A DNA stretch of 64,000 bases from Streptomyces solicavernae (GCF_029968095.1 NZ_JASCIR010000004.1:186001-250000); one strand, 5' to 3'. Positions 42,092 to 51,162 are shown, counted from the first letter of the stretch. Notes: generated from the sequence alone by a model not told the origin. Numbers and translations are program-made.

Positions 42092-42388
42092 GCCACTTCC
42101 GCCCCTGGAGCATCAACAGCTCCACGTTCCTGAGGAGTTGACACTCTCGGGGGAATGGAAGTGGTGCGGCTCCGGCTTGTCCGTTCCTTGAGGCAGCCTT
42201 GAGCGCTGGGCGTCCGTTGACGGGTTCGTACGACCGCCAACTGCCGGTCAATGCAGGTCAGATGGGTCGTACCGGCATCATGTGTGCCTTAGGCATATGC
42301 CGGTGCGTACCCCTGGAATTGGTGGTTCCGGGGGGCGTATTCCGCAGGAACGGCCCCGGAAGGCGCTCCGGCCCGCCATGATGGGTGC
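42092..42388. other. Intergenic region, nothing clear
   Basis: 297 bases with no convincing small gene. TGGAGCATCAACAGCTCCA (42103-42121) forms a short hairpin after the crotonase stop that may act as terminator. GTTGACACTCTCGG (42138-42151) contains a possible -35 element. Confidence 0.4.
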
Positions 42389-42892
42389 ATGGCGGGGCTT
42401 GAGGGCAGTGAACGACCGCGGCGGCACGGTGCTGTGACCGCCATGCGGTGGACCCCGGCCGTGGAGGACGAACAGGCCCTGAAAGCCCTGGAGTTGTTCG
42501 GCAACCCCACGGACGAGGAAGTGCCGCTGCCGTCCCGGCCGGAGTCCGCGGGTACCGCGCGCCGGCTCGCGCAGGTCGTGGTGCTCCGCAAGTGGGGGCT
42601 CACCCCGCAGGTCGCGGAGGTCGTCGTGCTGCTGGTCTCGGAGCTGGTCGGCAACGCCGTACGGCACACCGGCGCCCGGGTGTTCGGCCTGAAGATGGGG
42701 CGCAGGCCCGGCTGGATCCGGGTCGAGGTGCGGGACCCCTCGCGGGGGCTGCCCTGCCTGATGCCGGTGCAGGCGATGGACACGAGCGGGCGCGGCCTGA
42801 TGCTGGTCGACAAGCTCTCCGACCGCTGGGGCGTGGACCTGCTCCCGCGCGGCAAGACGACATGGTTCGAGATGCGCATCACCGAGCGCTGA
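42389..42892 (+). CDS. RsbW/SpoIIAB-like ATP-binding protein
   Basis: 167 residues. The GHKL ATPase fold is shown by the N-box VSELVGNAVRHTGA (about 89-102) and GRGLMLVDKLSDRWG (about 135-149). These single-domain kinase-like proteins act as anti-sigma factors or phospho-switches on anti-sigma antagonists, and are very numerous in Streptomyces. No sigma factor or antagonist gene is adjacent, so the partner is unknown. ATG 42443 is an alternative start. Confidence 0.85.
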   Translation: MAGLEGSERPRRHGAVTAMRWTPAVEDEQALKALELFGNPTDEEVPLPSRPESAGTARRLAQVVVLRKWGLTPQVAEVVVLLVSELVGNAVRHTGARVFGLKMGRRPGWIRVEVRDPSRGLPCLMPVQAMDTSGRGLMLVDKLSDRWGVDLLPRGKTTWFEMRITER

Positions 42893-42964
42893 ACGCGCCT
42901 CTGCCCGCTGAACGCACCCCGTACGCACTGAATGCACCCCGTACGCGCTTGATGCGCCCCTGTA
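42888..42964. repeat. Degenerate 18-21-bp tandem repeat over a stop codon
   Basis: CGCTGAACGC-, CGCTGAACGCACCCCGTA, CGCACTGAATGCACCCCGTA and CGCGCTTGATGCGCCCCTGTA follow each other. The first unit includes the end of the ATP-binding protein gene (GCTGA), so the stop codon is repeated. Confidence 0.8.
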
Positions 42965-42966
42965 CG

Positions 42967-43014
42967 CACAGAAGCCCCCTCGCGCCGTGTTGCGGCGCCG
43001 TGGGGGCTTCTGTG
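42967..43014 (+). terminator. Terminator hairpin
   Basis: CACAGAAGCCCCC (42967-42979) pairs perfectly with GGGGGCTTCTGTG (43002-43014). The loop itself can fold (CGCGCCG with CGGCGC). It ends the ATP-binding protein transcript. Confidence 0.88.
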
Positions 43015-43379
43015 TGGTGCGCCGCGGATCTTCGGGGGGTGTGATCCACGGCCGCAGAGACGACCTGGCCCGGGTCAATGGGGGTCGTTGCATTCAATGA
43101 TGACAGACCCGCGGCTCGTGAACAAATGAATCCATGGTGACGCGCGGCACTCACCTTGTAAACGCTGGTTAAGTGCGGACTGTGCGGACTGTGCGGGCTG
43201 TGCGGGCTGTGCAGGGCGGCCGCCCGAGCCCCGACCCATAAACGTCCTAATTTGGGTGAATCATTACCCATTGGCCTGCCCCGCCCTTAAATAGCGGAGT
43301 GACGTCAACGGACCGCCGCACGTCCTGTCGTACGACACCGCGGCCTCGGCGCGGTGACCACCACGGAGCTGCTGACCAC
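43015..43379. promoter_or_regulatory. Intergenic region with an operator-like palindrome
   Basis: 365 bases before the beta-propeller gene. It contains a 9-bp repeat run (GCGGACTGT, GCGGGCTGT) at about 43173-43214 and an inverted repeat TGGGTGAAT / CATTACCCA (43253-43270). An AT-rich TTAAATAG at 43286-43293 could be a -10 region. A regulator binding the palindrome near the promoter is plausible. Confidence 0.5.
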
Positions 43380-44585
43380 ATGAACCCCCACCCGAAGTCC
43401 CTGCCCCTCACTCGGCGCACCCGCGTCCTGATGTGCGCCGCCCTGTTCGCCGCGAGCGCCGCCCTCGCCGCCTGCGGCGCCCCCGACGACCAGACCTCGA
43501 AGGCCGCCCTCGGCGAGAAGAAGCCCGCCAAGCCCAAGGAGGTCGAAATCGACGGCCTCCCCGGCATGCCGCCCGTCCTCGACCCCAAGGACGTCTACGC
43601 CGCCGACCGGCCGAACAAGCTCTCCCCGGTGGTCAAGGACTTCCCCTCCCGGGTGTACGTCCCCAACACCAAGTCCAACACCGTCTCCGTGATCGACCCG
43701 AAGAAGTTCAAGGTCGTCGACACCATCGAGGTCGGTACGCGGCCCCAGCACGTCGTCCCCTCCTGGGACCTCAAGACGCTCTGGGTCAACAACAACCGCG
43801 GCCACACCCTCACCCCCATCGACCCCGCCACGGCCAAGCGCCGCGGGCCCGACGTCGAGGTGCACGACCCGTACAACCTGTACTTCACGCCCAACGGCAA
43901 GCACGCCGTCGTCATGGCCTCCCTCGACCGCGAGCTGGTCTTCCGCGACCCGCAGACCATGAAGCGCGTCCACACCGAACCCGTCAGCTGCTACGGCGTG
44001 AACCACGCCGACTTCTCGATGGACGGCCGCTACTTCATCGTGTCCTGCGAGTTCTCCTCCGAACTCCTCAAGGTCGACACCCAGAAGATGAAGGTCATCG
44101 ACCAGCAGAAGCTGCCCTTCGAGGGCGCCATGCCGCAGGACGTGAAGATCTCCCCGGACGGCAAGACCTTCTACATCGCCGACATGATGGCCCACGGCGT
44201 CTGGGTCCTCGACGGCGAGAAGTTCACCACCCCCAAGCTGATGCCCACCGGCAAGGGCGCCCACGGCCTGTACATCAGCCGCGACTCCAAGGAGATGTAC
44301 ATCCCCAACCGGGGCGAGGGCTCCATCTCCGTCTTCAACTTCGAGAAGAACAAGCTCACCAAGAAGTGGTGGCTCCCCGACGGCGGCAGCCCCGACATGG
44401 GCGGCGTCTCCGCCGACGGCAAGGTCCTCTGGCTGTCCGGACGGTACGACTCCGAGGTGTACGCCATCGACACCCGCACCGGCGTCCAGCTCGCCAAGAT
44501 CCCCGTCGGCGACGGCCCCCACGGCCTCGCCGTCTACCCGCAGCCCGGCCGCTACTCCCTCGGCCACACCGGCGTCTTCCGCTGA
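43380..44585 (+). CDS. YVTN/YncE-type beta-propeller lipoprotein
   Basis: 401 residues from ATG 43380 (GGAG 12 bases upstream). The signal peptide ends with lipobox LAAC (about residue 31). A repeat of about 40 residues fills the rest: VYVPNTKSNTVSVIDPKKFKVVDTIEVG, FIVSCEFSSELLKVDTQKMKVI, IPNRGEGSISVFNFEKNKL, WLSGRYDSEVYAIDTRTGVQLAKIPVG. These are seven-bladed propeller units. Located on the outer membrane face, probably as a binding protein. No ligand can be inferred. Confidence 0.85.
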   Translation: MNPHPKSLPLTRRTRVLMCAALFAASAALAACGAPDDQTSKAALGEKKPAKPKEVEIDGLPGMPPVLDPKDVYAADRPNKLSPVVKDFPSRVYVPNTKSNTVSVIDPKKFKVVDTIEVGTRPQHVVPSWDLKTLWVNNNRGHTLTPIDPATAKRRGPDVEVHDPYNLYFTPNGKHAVVMASLDRELVFRDPQTMKRVHTEPVSCYGVNHADFSMDGRYFIVSCEFSSELLKVDTQKMKVIDQQKLPFEGAMPQDVKISPDGKTFYIADMMAHGVWVLDGEKFTTPKLMPTGKGAHGLYISRDSKEMYIPNRGEGSISVFNFEKNKLTKKWWLPDGGSPDMGGVSADGKVLWLSGRYDSEVYAIDTRTGVQLAKIPVGDGPHGLAVYPQPGRYSLGHTGVFR

Positions 44586-44641
44586 ACCGCCCCCGATTAA
44601 TCTGACCTCCGTCAGTAACGCACCAAGAAGGGGTGGCCCCA

Positions 44642-44857
44642 GTGGCGGACATCGAGGCAGCACGCGCGCAGTTCCAGCGGATCGACACGGACGGTGACGG
44701 TTTCATCACCGCGGCCGAGTTCAAGCAGGCCCTCGCGCAGGGCGGCGACTGGAACGTGACCGACTCCGTCGCGGAGGCCGTGATCGGCGCGCAGGACACC
44801 AACCAGGACAAGGCCCTCTCCTTCGACGAGTTCTGGGCCCACCTCAGCAAGGCCTGA
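44642..44857 (+). CDS. Small EF-hand calcium-binding protein
   Basis: 71 residues from GTG 44642. Two 12-residue EF loops are intact: DTDGDGFITAAE (15-26) and DTNQDKALSFDE (52-63), each flanked by helices. It is a calmodulin-like cytoplasmic Ca2+ buffer or sensor of the type seen in streptomycetes. The short gap from the propeller gene (56 bases) allows cotranscription. Confidence 0.9.
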   Translation: MADIEAARAQFQRIDTDGDGFITAAEFKQALAQGGDWNVTDSVAEAVIGAQDTNQDKALSFDEFWAHLSKA

Positions 44858-44963
44858 GCCCCGCCCACCGTGGGCCCGCACCTCCGTGGCGCGGGCCCAC
44901 GGCCGCGTTCGGCCCGCCGTGCGCACCGGCTCGCCGCCGTACGGATGTCCTGCCCTCAGCTGC

Positions 44964-45518
44964 TCAGTCGATAGTCGCCCAATTCCGCATCGCCGTTCGG
45001 CTGGAAAAGTCTGCGACGTTCTTGTCGAGCGGCGTCGAAGTGTATTGGTGGATGCGCCACTTGGCCTGGATGCGGGGCTTTCCTGCCGTGACGTAGTCGG
45101 CTATCCAGAGGGCGTCCCCTGCGTAGGAAGTTCGGTCGACGTTCAACCAGAAATCCCGATTGCAATAGAGAATAGACCGGTTCAAAGGCCGAAGGCGTTT
45201 CACCTCTCTGATGAACTCGTCCTTCTGTGCATTACTCGCATTAGTCCCTTCCCCTGTCCTCTCCCAGTCGCAAGCCAGAATGTCGCCCTGTCTCTCCGCC
45301 GCCTTCGAGACGAAGTACTCCGCCTGCGCCTTGATGTTGTGCGGCCACAGGAAGTGGTAGAAGCCCACCACGCAGCCGGCCTCGCGGGCCTTCTTCACCT
45401 GGGCGTTCATGCGGGGGTTGACGTAGGAGCGGCCCTCCGTCGCCTTGACGATGACGAAGTCGACGCCCTCGGTGCTGAAGTCGGACTGGTACGAACTGAC
45501 GTCTATCCCGCGGATCAT
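44964..45518 (-). CDS. GH25-family lysozyme without signal peptide
   Basis: 184 residues from ATG 45518 (MIRGIDVSSYQ). The GH25 muramidase pattern is clear: Asp6 in GIDVSSYQ, FVIVKATEG, VGFYHFLW and the catalytic Asp84/Glu86 in ACDWER. It would cleave the beta-1,4 bond between MurNAc and GlcNAc. No signal peptide is present in this frame, as for phage endolysins that need a holin. It may act on lysis, or leave by another route. No phage genes are nearby. Sequence composition is slightly less GC-rich near its 3' end. Confidence 0.85.
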   Translation of the reverse strand: MIRGIDVSSYQSDFSTEGVDFVIVKATEGRSYVNPRMNAQVKKAREAGCVVGFYHFLWPHNIKAQAEYFVSKAAERQGDILACDWERTGEGTNASNAQKDEFIREVKRLRPLNRSILYCNRDFWLNVDRTSYAGDALWIADYVTAGKPRIQAKWRIHQYTSTPLDKNVADFSSRTAMRNWATID

Positions 45519-45720
45519 GAAGCCGCCTTCCGGTGGTCGGGCCGGGTGCCGTGGGTCTGAGAAAGTGCCCGGCCGCCTCAGGCCCGAAACCCGGCCGCCC
45601 CGTTCGTCCACAGGGTCGGCACAATGCGAGCCGCGGGGCGAGCGCGGCGCCGCTGTGGCCGGAGTCACCGCTCTGACCTGCACGGGTTGTGCGATTCTGG
45701 AGGCAGAGCCCGACCGGCTC

Positions 45721-45760
45721 CCGGACGAGGTGCGCCGTACCCGGTATTGACGACGGCGCC
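45721..45760 (+). promoter_or_regulatory. Guanidine-III riboswitch (ykkC-III class)
   Basis: CCGGACGAGG at 45721-45730 continues with TGCGCCGTACCCGGT, and ACGGCGC lies at 45753-45759. GCGCCGT (45732-45738) can pair with ACGGCGC to give the class's pseudoknot, within a GGT...ACC hairpin, and CCGG...CCGG forms the outer helix. From memory this nearly matches the crystallised Thermobifida fusca guanidine-III aptamer. The ribosome site GAAGGGAG follows immediately, then the SMR gene, so guanidinium probably controls translation. Confidence 0.9.
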
Positions 45761-45778
45761 GAAGGGAGCCGTTCCGTC

Positions 45779-46093
45779 ATGGCTTGGATCGTTCTGGTCG
45801 TCTCCGGTGTCCTGGAGGCCGTGTGGGCGACCGCGCTCGGCAAGTCCGAGGGCTTCAGCCGCCTCTGGCCCACCGTGGTGTTCGGTGTCGGCCTCACCCT
45901 GAGCATGGCCGGCCTGGCCTTCGCGCTGCGCACGCTGCCGGTGGGCACCGGGTACGCGGTGTGGGTGGGCATCGGTGCCGTGCTGACCGTCGTGTACGGG
46001 ATGGTGTTCGGCGGCGAGCCGGTGTCGCTGCTGAAGCTGGCGCTGCTCTCGGGGATCGTGGGCTGCGTGATCGGCCTCAAGGCGCTGCACTGA
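45779..46093 (+). CDS. SMR-family guanidinium exporter (Gdx/SugE type)
   Basis: 104 residues, four transmembrane helices. Glu13 in VSGVLEAVWATALGK is the proton/substrate-binding Glu of the family. GFSRLWP and TLPVGTGYAVWVGIGAVLTVVYGM fit the Gdx subclass rather than the multidrug EmrE subclass. It works as a dual-topology dimer exchanging guanidinium for protons. The guanidine-III riboswitch directly upstream strongly supports this role. Confidence 0.92.
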   Translation: MAWIVLVVSGVLEAVWATALGKSEGFSRLWPTVVFGVGLTLSMAGLAFALRTLPVGTGYAVWVGIGAVLTVVYGMVFGGEPVSLLKLALLSGIVGCVIGLKALH

Positions 46094-46110
46094 GCGGGTA
46101 GTTGGTACGT

Positions 46111-46153
46111 ACGAGGAGGGCGCCGTGGTCGTGGACCGCGGCGCCCTCCTCGT
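46111..46153. terminator. Bidirectional terminator between gdx and sdaA
   Basis: ACGAGGAGGGCGCCG (46111-46125) pairs perfectly with CGGCGCCCTCCTCGT (46139-46153) over 15 bases with a 13-base loop. It serves both convergent genes. Confidence 0.9.
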
Positions 46154-46167
46154 ATGCACGATGTGCC

Positions 46168-47538
46168 TCAGCACTCGATGATGTTCACCGCGAGCCCGCC
46201 CCGCGCCGTCTCCTTGTACTTGACGCTCATGTCGGCGCCGGTGTCCTTCATGGTCTTGATGACCTTGTCGAGGGAGACCTTGTGGGAGCCGTCGCCGCGC
46301 AGCGCCATCTTGGCCGCCGTCACGGCCTTCACCGCCGCCATGCCGTTGCGCTCGATGCACGGGATCTGCACGAGCCCGCCGACCGGGTCGCAGGTCAGGC
46401 CCAGGTTGTGCTCCATGCCGATCTCCGCGGCGTTCTCCACCTGCGAGGGGGAGCCGCCCATGACCTCGGCGAGCGCGCCCGCCGCCATCGAGCAGGCGGA
46501 GCCGACCTCGCCCTGGCAGCCGACCTCGGCGCCGGAGATGGAGGCGTTCTCCTTGAAGAGCATGCCGATCGCGCCCGCGGAGAGGAGGAAGCGGACCACG
46601 CCGTCCTCGTCCGCGCCGGGCACGAAGTTCATGTAGTAGTGCAGGACCGCCGGGATGATGCCCGCGGCGCCGTTCGTCGGGGCGGTGACGACGCGGCCGC
46701 CCGCCGCGTTCTCCTCGTTCACCGCCATCGCGTACAGCGTGATCCACTCCATGGCGTGGGCCAGCGGCTCGCCCTCGGCGCGCAGCTTGCGGGCCGAACC
46801 CGCCGCGCGGCGGCGGACCTTGAGGCCGCCGGGGAGGATGCCCTCGCGGGTCATGCCGCGCGAGACGCAGGACTGCATGACGCGCCAGATGTCGAGCAGG
46901 CCCTCGCGGATCTCGTCCTCGGTGCGCCAGGCCTTCTCGTTCTCCAGCATCAGCGCGGAGATGGACAGGCCGGTCTCGTCGGCGAGGCGGAGCAGCTCGT
47001 CGCCGGTGCGGAAGGAGTACTTCAGGACGGTGTCGTCCAGGACGAGGGGGTTCTCCCCGGCCACCGCGTCCTCGTCCACGACGAAGCCGCCGCCCACCGA
47101 GTAGTACGTCTTCTCCAGGGCGAGGGCGCCCTGCTCGTCGTACGCGTGGATCGTCATGCCGTTGGCGTGGTACGGCAGGGCCTTGCGGCGGTGCAGGATC
47201 AGGTCCTCGTCGAAGTCGAAGCCGATCTCGTGGGCGCCGAGGAGGTTGATGCGGCCGCTCTGCTTGATGTGCTCGAAGCGGTCGTCGGCGTGCTCCACGT
47301 CGACGGTGCGCGGGGAGTCGCCCTCCAGGCCGAGGAGGACGGCCTTGGGGGTGCCGTGGCCGTGGCCGGTGGCGCCGAGGGAGCCGAAGAGCTCGGCGCG
47401 GACGGCGGTGGTGTGGGCGAGCAGCCCCTCGTTCTTGAGGCGGCGGGCGAACATGCGGGCGGCGCGCATCGGGCCCACCGTGTGGGAGCTGGACGGGCCG
47501 ATACCGACCGAGAACAGGTCGAAGACCGAGATGGCCAC
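46168..47538 (-). CDS. sdaA: L-serine dehydratase, iron-sulfur type
   Basis: 456 residues from GTG 47538 ([18 protein letters not shown]), with TTGGAG upstream. A single-chain [4Fe-4S] enzyme deaminating L-serine to pyruvate and ammonia. Cluster and active-site Cys lie in [17 protein letters not shown] and LTCDPVGG...[11 protein letters not shown]. The protein ends IIEC. In the single-chain enzyme of Legionella a C-terminal Cys of this kind reaches into the active site as a cluster ligand; the same is likely here. It lies 241 bases after glyA on the same strand, behind a repeat array. Confidence 0.95.
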   Translation of the reverse strand: MAISVFDLFSVGIGPSSSHTVGPMRAARMFARRLKNEGLLAHTTAVRAELFGSLGATGHGHGTPKAVLLGLEGDSPRTVDVEHADDRFEHIKQSGRINLLGAHEIGFDFDEDLILHRRKALPYHANGMTIHAYDEQGALALEKTYYSVGGGFVVDEDAVAGENPLVLDDTVLKYSFRTGDELLRLADETGLSISALMLENEKAWRTEDEIREGLLDIWRVMQSCVSRGMTREGILPGGLKVRRRAAGSARKLRAEGEPLAHAMEWITLYAMAVNEENAAGGRVVTAPTNGAAGIIPAVLHYYMNFVPGADEDGVVRFLLSAGAIGMLFKENASISGAEVGCQGEVGSACSMAAGALAEVMGGSPSQVENAAEIGMEHNLGLTCDPVGGLVQIPCIERNGMAAVKAVTAAKMALRGDGSHKVSLDKVIKTMKDTGADMSVKYKETARGGLAVNIIEC

Positions 47539-47692
47539 GGGAACTCCAAGGGTGATTGGTAGACGCCGTTGTCTGCCGGGGTGACGCAGAGAAACAAAGG
47601 CGGTGCAGGACGTGCGGGGCGTGCGTACGTGGGGCGGGGCACCTCGCGCACTGTTCACTGTCCAGTGTGCGGGGTGCCCCGACCTTTCGTAC

Positions 47693-47764
47693 GTACGAAC
47701 TAAAGGTTGCGTACGATCTAAAGGTTACGTACGCACTACAGGGTACGTACGCACTAAAGGGTAC
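47693..47764. repeat. 18-bp tandem repeat between glyA and sdaA
   Basis: Four contiguous units at 47693, 47711, 47729 and 47747 with consensus GTACGNACTAAAGGKTAC. Each contains a GTAC palindrome. The array is AT-richer than its surroundings and lies within the minus-strand gap between glyA and sdaA, where it could hold or disrupt an sdaA promoter. Confidence 0.92.
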
Positions 47765-47779
47765 GAAAAAGCCCCGGTT

Positions 47780-49042
47780 TTACTTCAGGCCTGGGTAGAG
47801 CGGGTGCTTCTCGGCCAGAGCGGTCACGCGGGCCTTCAGCGACTCGGAGTCGTACGACGGCTTGAGGGCCTCGGCGATGATGTCGGCGACCTCGCGGAAG
47901 TCCTCGGCGTCGAAGCCGCGGGTGGCGAGGGCCGGCGTGCCGATGCGCAGGCCCGAGGTGACCATCGGGGGGCGCGGGTCGTTCGGGACGGCGTTGCGGT
48001 TGACCGTGATGCCGACCTCGTGCAGGCGGTCCTCGGCCTGCTGGCCGTCCAGGTCGCTGTCGCGCAGGTCGACCAGGACGAGGTGGACGTCGGTGCCGCC
48101 GGAGAGGACGTTCACGCCTGCGGTGCGGGCGTCGTCCGAGGTCAGGCGCTCGGCGAGGATGCGGGCACCCTCGATCGTGCGCTCCTGGCGCTCCTTGAAC
48201 TCCTCGCTCGCCGCGACCTTGAAGGAGACGGCCTTGGCGGCGATCACGTGCTCCAGGGGGCCGCCCTGGAAGCCGGGGAAGACCGCGGAGTTCAGCTTCT
48301 TCGCGAAGTCCTTGTTGCGGGCCAGGATGATGCCGCCGCGCGGGCCGCCGAGCGTCTTGTGCGTGGTGGAGGTCACCACGTCCGCGTACGGCACCGGGTT
48401 CGGGTGCAGCCCGGCGGCGACGAGGCCCGCGAAGTGCGCCATGTCGACCCACAGCTTCGCGCCGACCTCGTCGGCGATGCGGCGGAACTCGGCGAAGTCC
48501 AGGTGGCGCGGGTAGGCCGACCAGCCCGCGATGATCACCTTCGGCTGGTTCTCCTTGGCGAGGCGCTCGACCTCGGCCATGTCGACCAGACCGGCGTCGT
48601 CCACGTGGTAGGCGACCACGTCGAACTGCTTGCCGGAGAAGTTCAGGCGCATGCCGTGGGTGAGGTGGCCGCCGTGCGCCAGGTCCAGGCCGAGGATCGT
48701 GTCGCCGGGCTGGGCGATCGCGAACAGGGCGGCCTGGTTGGCGGAGGCGCCGGAGTGCGGCTGGACGTTGGCGTACTCGGCGCCGAACAGGTCCTTGATC
48801 CGGTCGATGGCGATCTGCTCGGTGACGTCGACGTGCTCACAGCCGCCGTAGTAGCGCCGGCCCGGGTAGCCCTCGGCGTACTTGTTGGTGAGGACGGTGC
48901 CCTGGGCCTCCATGACGGCGACCGGAGCGAAGTTCTCCGACGCGATCATTTCGAGGGTGGACTGCTGGCGGTGCAGCTCGGCGTCGACGGCGGCGGCGAC
49001 GTCGGGGTCGAGCTCGTGGAGAGGGGTGTTCAGCACAGACAT
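47780..49042 (-). CDS. glyA: Serine hydroxymethyltransferase
   Basis: 420 residues. PLP enzyme interconverting serine plus tetrahydrofolate with glycine plus methylene-tetrahydrofolate. The N-terminal [17 protein letters not shown] and [15 protein letters not shown], and PLP-Lys motif [14 protein letters not shown], are intact, and length is normal. It is 12 bases downstream of gcvH, so it belongs to the glycine riboswitch operon. It consumes the methylene-tetrahydrofolate produced by glycine cleavage. Confidence 0.97.
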   Translation of the reverse strand: MSVLNTPLHELDPDVAAAVDAELHRQQSTLEMIASENFAPVAVMEAQGTVLTNKYAEGYPGRRYYGGCEHVDVTEQIAIDRIKDLFGAEYANVQPHSGASANQAALFAIAQPGDTILGLDLAHGGHLTHGMRLNFSGKQFDVVAYHVDDAGLVDMAEVERLAKENQPKVIIAGWSAYPRHLDFAEFRRIADEVGAKLWVDMAHFAGLVAAGLHPNPVPYADVVTSTTHKTLGGPRGGIILARNKDFAKKLNSAVFPGFQGGPLEHVIAAKAVSFKVAASEEFKERQERTIEGARILAERLTSDDARTAGVNVLSGGTDVHLVLVDLRDSDLDGQQAEDRLHEVGITVNRNAVPNDPRPPMVTSGLRIGTPALATRGFDAEDFREVADIIAEALKPSYDSESLKARVTALAEKHPLYPGLK

Positions 49043-49054
49043 GGGTACGGCGCC

Positions 49055-49432
49055 TCAGCTTCCGGAGAACTCGGTGTACTCGTCGGCGGACATCAGGTCC
49101 TGCTGCTCCTCGGAGACGCGGACCTTGAAGAGCCAACCACCCTCGAACGGGGCCGAGTTGACGAGCGACGGGTCGTCCACGACGTCCTGGTTGGCCTCGA
49201 CGACCTCACCGGTGACGGGCGAGTACAGCTCGCTGACCGACTTGGTCGACTCCAGCTCGCCGCAGGTCTCGCCGGCGGTCACGGTCGCGCCGACCTCCGG
49301 GAGCTCCACGTAGACCACGTCGCCGAGAGCGTTCGCCGCGTGCTCGGTGATGCCGACCGCGGACACACCGTCGGCGGCGGCCGACAGCCACTCGTGTTCC
49401 TTGCTGTAACGCAGTTCCTTGGGGTTGCTCAT
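49055..49432 (-). CDS. gcvH: Glycine cleavage system H protein
   Basis: 125 residues. The lipoyl Lys64 is in [11 protein letters not shown], with the domain's EHEWLS start and [12 protein letters not shown] strand. It carries the aminomethyl group between GcvP, GcvT and the lipoamide dehydrogenase. It lies 75 bases after gcvT and 12 before glyA. Confidence 0.97.
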   Translation of the reverse strand: MSNPKELRYSKEHEWLSAAADGVSAVGITEHAANALGDVVYVELPEVGATVTAGETCGELESTKSVSELYSPVTGEVVEANQDVVDDPSLVNSAPFEGGWLFKVRVSEEQQDLMSADEYTEFSGS

Positions 49433-49507
49433 GGCCTGAATTCTCCTGTACGCGGGGGAGTGGTGATGCGGAAGGGGGTACGGGGACTGCTGCTGCCGCT
49501 GAGGGGG

Positions 49508-50638
49508 CTACTTCTGCCGCTGGTAGAAGGGCAGCGCGACGACCTCGTACGGCTCGTGGCTGCCGCGGATGTCCACGCAGACACCCGTCGAGGAAGCAGG
49601 GCCGGGCTCGGCGTGCGCGGCGTCGACGTACGCCATCGCGATCGGCTTGCCGAGGGTCGGGGACGGGGCGCCGGAGGTGATCTCGCCGATGACCTCGCCG
49701 TCGGCCACCACAGCCATGCTGGCGCGGGGCACCCGGCGGCCCTCGGCGATCAGGCCGACGAGCTTGCGCGGCGGGTTCTGCTCGGCGCGCTCGGCGGCGG
49801 CCTCCAGGGCGGCGCGGCCGACGAAATCAGCGGCCTTCTCGAACTTGACGACACGGCCGAGCCCGGCGTCGAACGGCGTCAGCCCGGTGCTCAGCTCGTG
49901 CCCGTACAGCGGCATGCCCGCCTCCAGGCGCAGGGTGTCGCGGCAGGACAGACCGGCCGGGACGAGGCCGTACTCCTGGCCGGCCTCGGTGAGCGCCTGC
50001 CAGACCTGCTCGGCGTGCTCGGGCTTGATGAACAGCTCGAAGCCGTCCTCGCCGGTGTAGCCGGTGCGGGCGATCAGGGCGGGGGCGCCCGCGACGGTGC
50101 CGGGCAGGCCCGCGTAGTACTTGAGGCCGTCCAGGTCGGCGTCGGTGACCGCCTTGAGGATGGCGGGGGAGTGCGGGCCCTGCACGGCGAGCAGCGCGTA
50201 CGCGTCGCGGTCGTCGCGGACCTCGGCGTCGAAGCCGGCGGCGCGCTCGGTGAGGGCGTCCAGGACGGTCTGGGCGTTGGAGGCGTTGGCGACGACCAGG
50301 TAGGTGTCGGCCTCCAGGCGGTAGACGATCAGGTCGTCGAGGATGCCGCCGTCCGCGCGGCAGATCATGGTGTAGCGGGCGCGGCCGGGCTTGATGGAGC
50401 CCATGTTGCCGACCAGGGCGTGATCGAGGAGGTCCGCGGCCTGGACGCCGGTGACGGTGATCTCGCCCATGTGGGACAGGTCGAAGAGGCCGGCGGCGGT
50501 ACGGACGGCGTTGTGCTCGTCGCGCTCGCTGCCGTAGCGCAGGGGCATGTCCCAGCCCGCGAAGTCGGTCATGGTCGCGCCGAGCGAACGGTGCAGCGCG
50601 TCGAGCGCGGTCAGGCGCGGCGATACGGATTGGCTCAT
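49508..50638 (-). CDS. gcvT: Glycine cleavage system T protein (aminomethyltransferase)
   Basis: 376 residues. It releases ammonia from the aminomethyl-lipoyl H protein and passes the one-carbon unit to tetrahydrofolate. GWDMPLRYGS, HMGEITVTG, the catalytic-loop region RYTMICRADGGILDDLIVYR and YTGEDGFELF are all present. It is the first gene behind the tandem glycine riboswitch. GcvP is not encoded in this window. Confidence 0.97.
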   Translation of the reverse strand: MSQSVSPRLTALDALHRSLGATMTDFAGWDMPLRYGSERDEHNAVRTAAGLFDLSHMGEITVTGVQAADLLDHALVGNMGSIKPGRARYTMICRADGGILDDLIVYRLEADTYLVVANASNAQTVLDALTERAAGFDAEVRDDRDAYALLAVQGPHSPAILKAVTDADLDGLKYYAGLPGTVAGAPALIARTGYTGEDGFELFIKPEHAEQVWQALTEAGQEYGLVPAGLSCRDTLRLEAGMPLYGHELSTGLTPFDAGLGRVVKFEKAADFVGRAALEAAAERAEQNPPRKLVGLIAEGRRVPRASMAVVADGEVIGEITSGAPSPTLGKPIAMAYVDAAHAEPGPASSTGVCVDIRGSHEPYEVVALPFYQRQK

Positions 50639-50719
50639 GTGTGTGGCTCCCGGGGCATGACTGCGAGGTCGTCCTCCCCATCTGTCATCGGAACCCGCGG
50701 TTTCACAACCGGGGATTCA

Positions 50720-50925
50720 CAACCTGAGAGGTTCGCCGGGAGCCCGGCTTGCACCTTGGGTGGAGCCACACAGCGCGGCTCGCTTTTCAGATCTGCCTCG
50801 CCCGCGCGGTAACTGGGCCTGAGAGATTCAAGGGAGGATCTTGCTCCTTCGGCGCCCCGAGGTTGCGTCGTATGAGTTGCATGCGTACGACGCCGGCCGG
50901 GGGCTCTCCCGCGCGGATTCAAGCG
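50720..50925 (-). promoter_or_regulatory. Tandem glycine riboswitch upstream of gcvT
   Basis: Read on the minus strand, the first aptamer has GGGAGAG (50904-50910), the core GGCGCCGAAGGAGCAA (50841-50856) and the closing CTCTCAGGC (50817-50825). The second has ACCCAAGGTGCAAGCC (50746-50761) and closes AACCTCTCAGGTT (50721-50733). Two joined aptamers are the usual glycine arrangement. It ends about 80 bases before the gcvT start and would turn on the operon when glycine is high. Confidence 0.92.
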
Positions 50926-51073
50926 GCCGGTATGGAGTTGGCCCGCACATCATTGCACGCCGCCGCCCGGAGTGGTCGGGGCGCTGCGGATCTGTGACCC
51001 GGCCCGTGGTGGAACCGGTTCCGGTGTGGTGGGAGTCCTCTGGAGGAGAGCGGGTGAGGAGGGCTGTGCCACA

Positions 51074-51106
51074 GGTAATGCCGTAATCCGCTTGTGCCGC
51101 ATTACC
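51074..51106. promoter_or_regulatory. Palindrome before the P-loop gene
   Basis: GGTAATGC (51074-51081) and GCATTACC (51099-51106) form a perfect inverted repeat with a 17-base centre. It is AT-rich for the region. The rest of the gap 50926-51162 is presumably the back-to-back promoters of the gcv operon and the P-loop gene, with this palindrome as possible operator. Confidence 0.55.
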
Positions 51107-51162
51107 GTCTCTTTACAGTGGGCGGAGAAGAGTCGTGTGACCGAACGGGGAGGACGATCACG

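Noticed and set aside
42278-43093. Minus-strand frames opposite the RsbW-like gene
   Set aside because: They cross a clear terminator and a repeat array and encode low-complexity Arg/Pro/His sequence.
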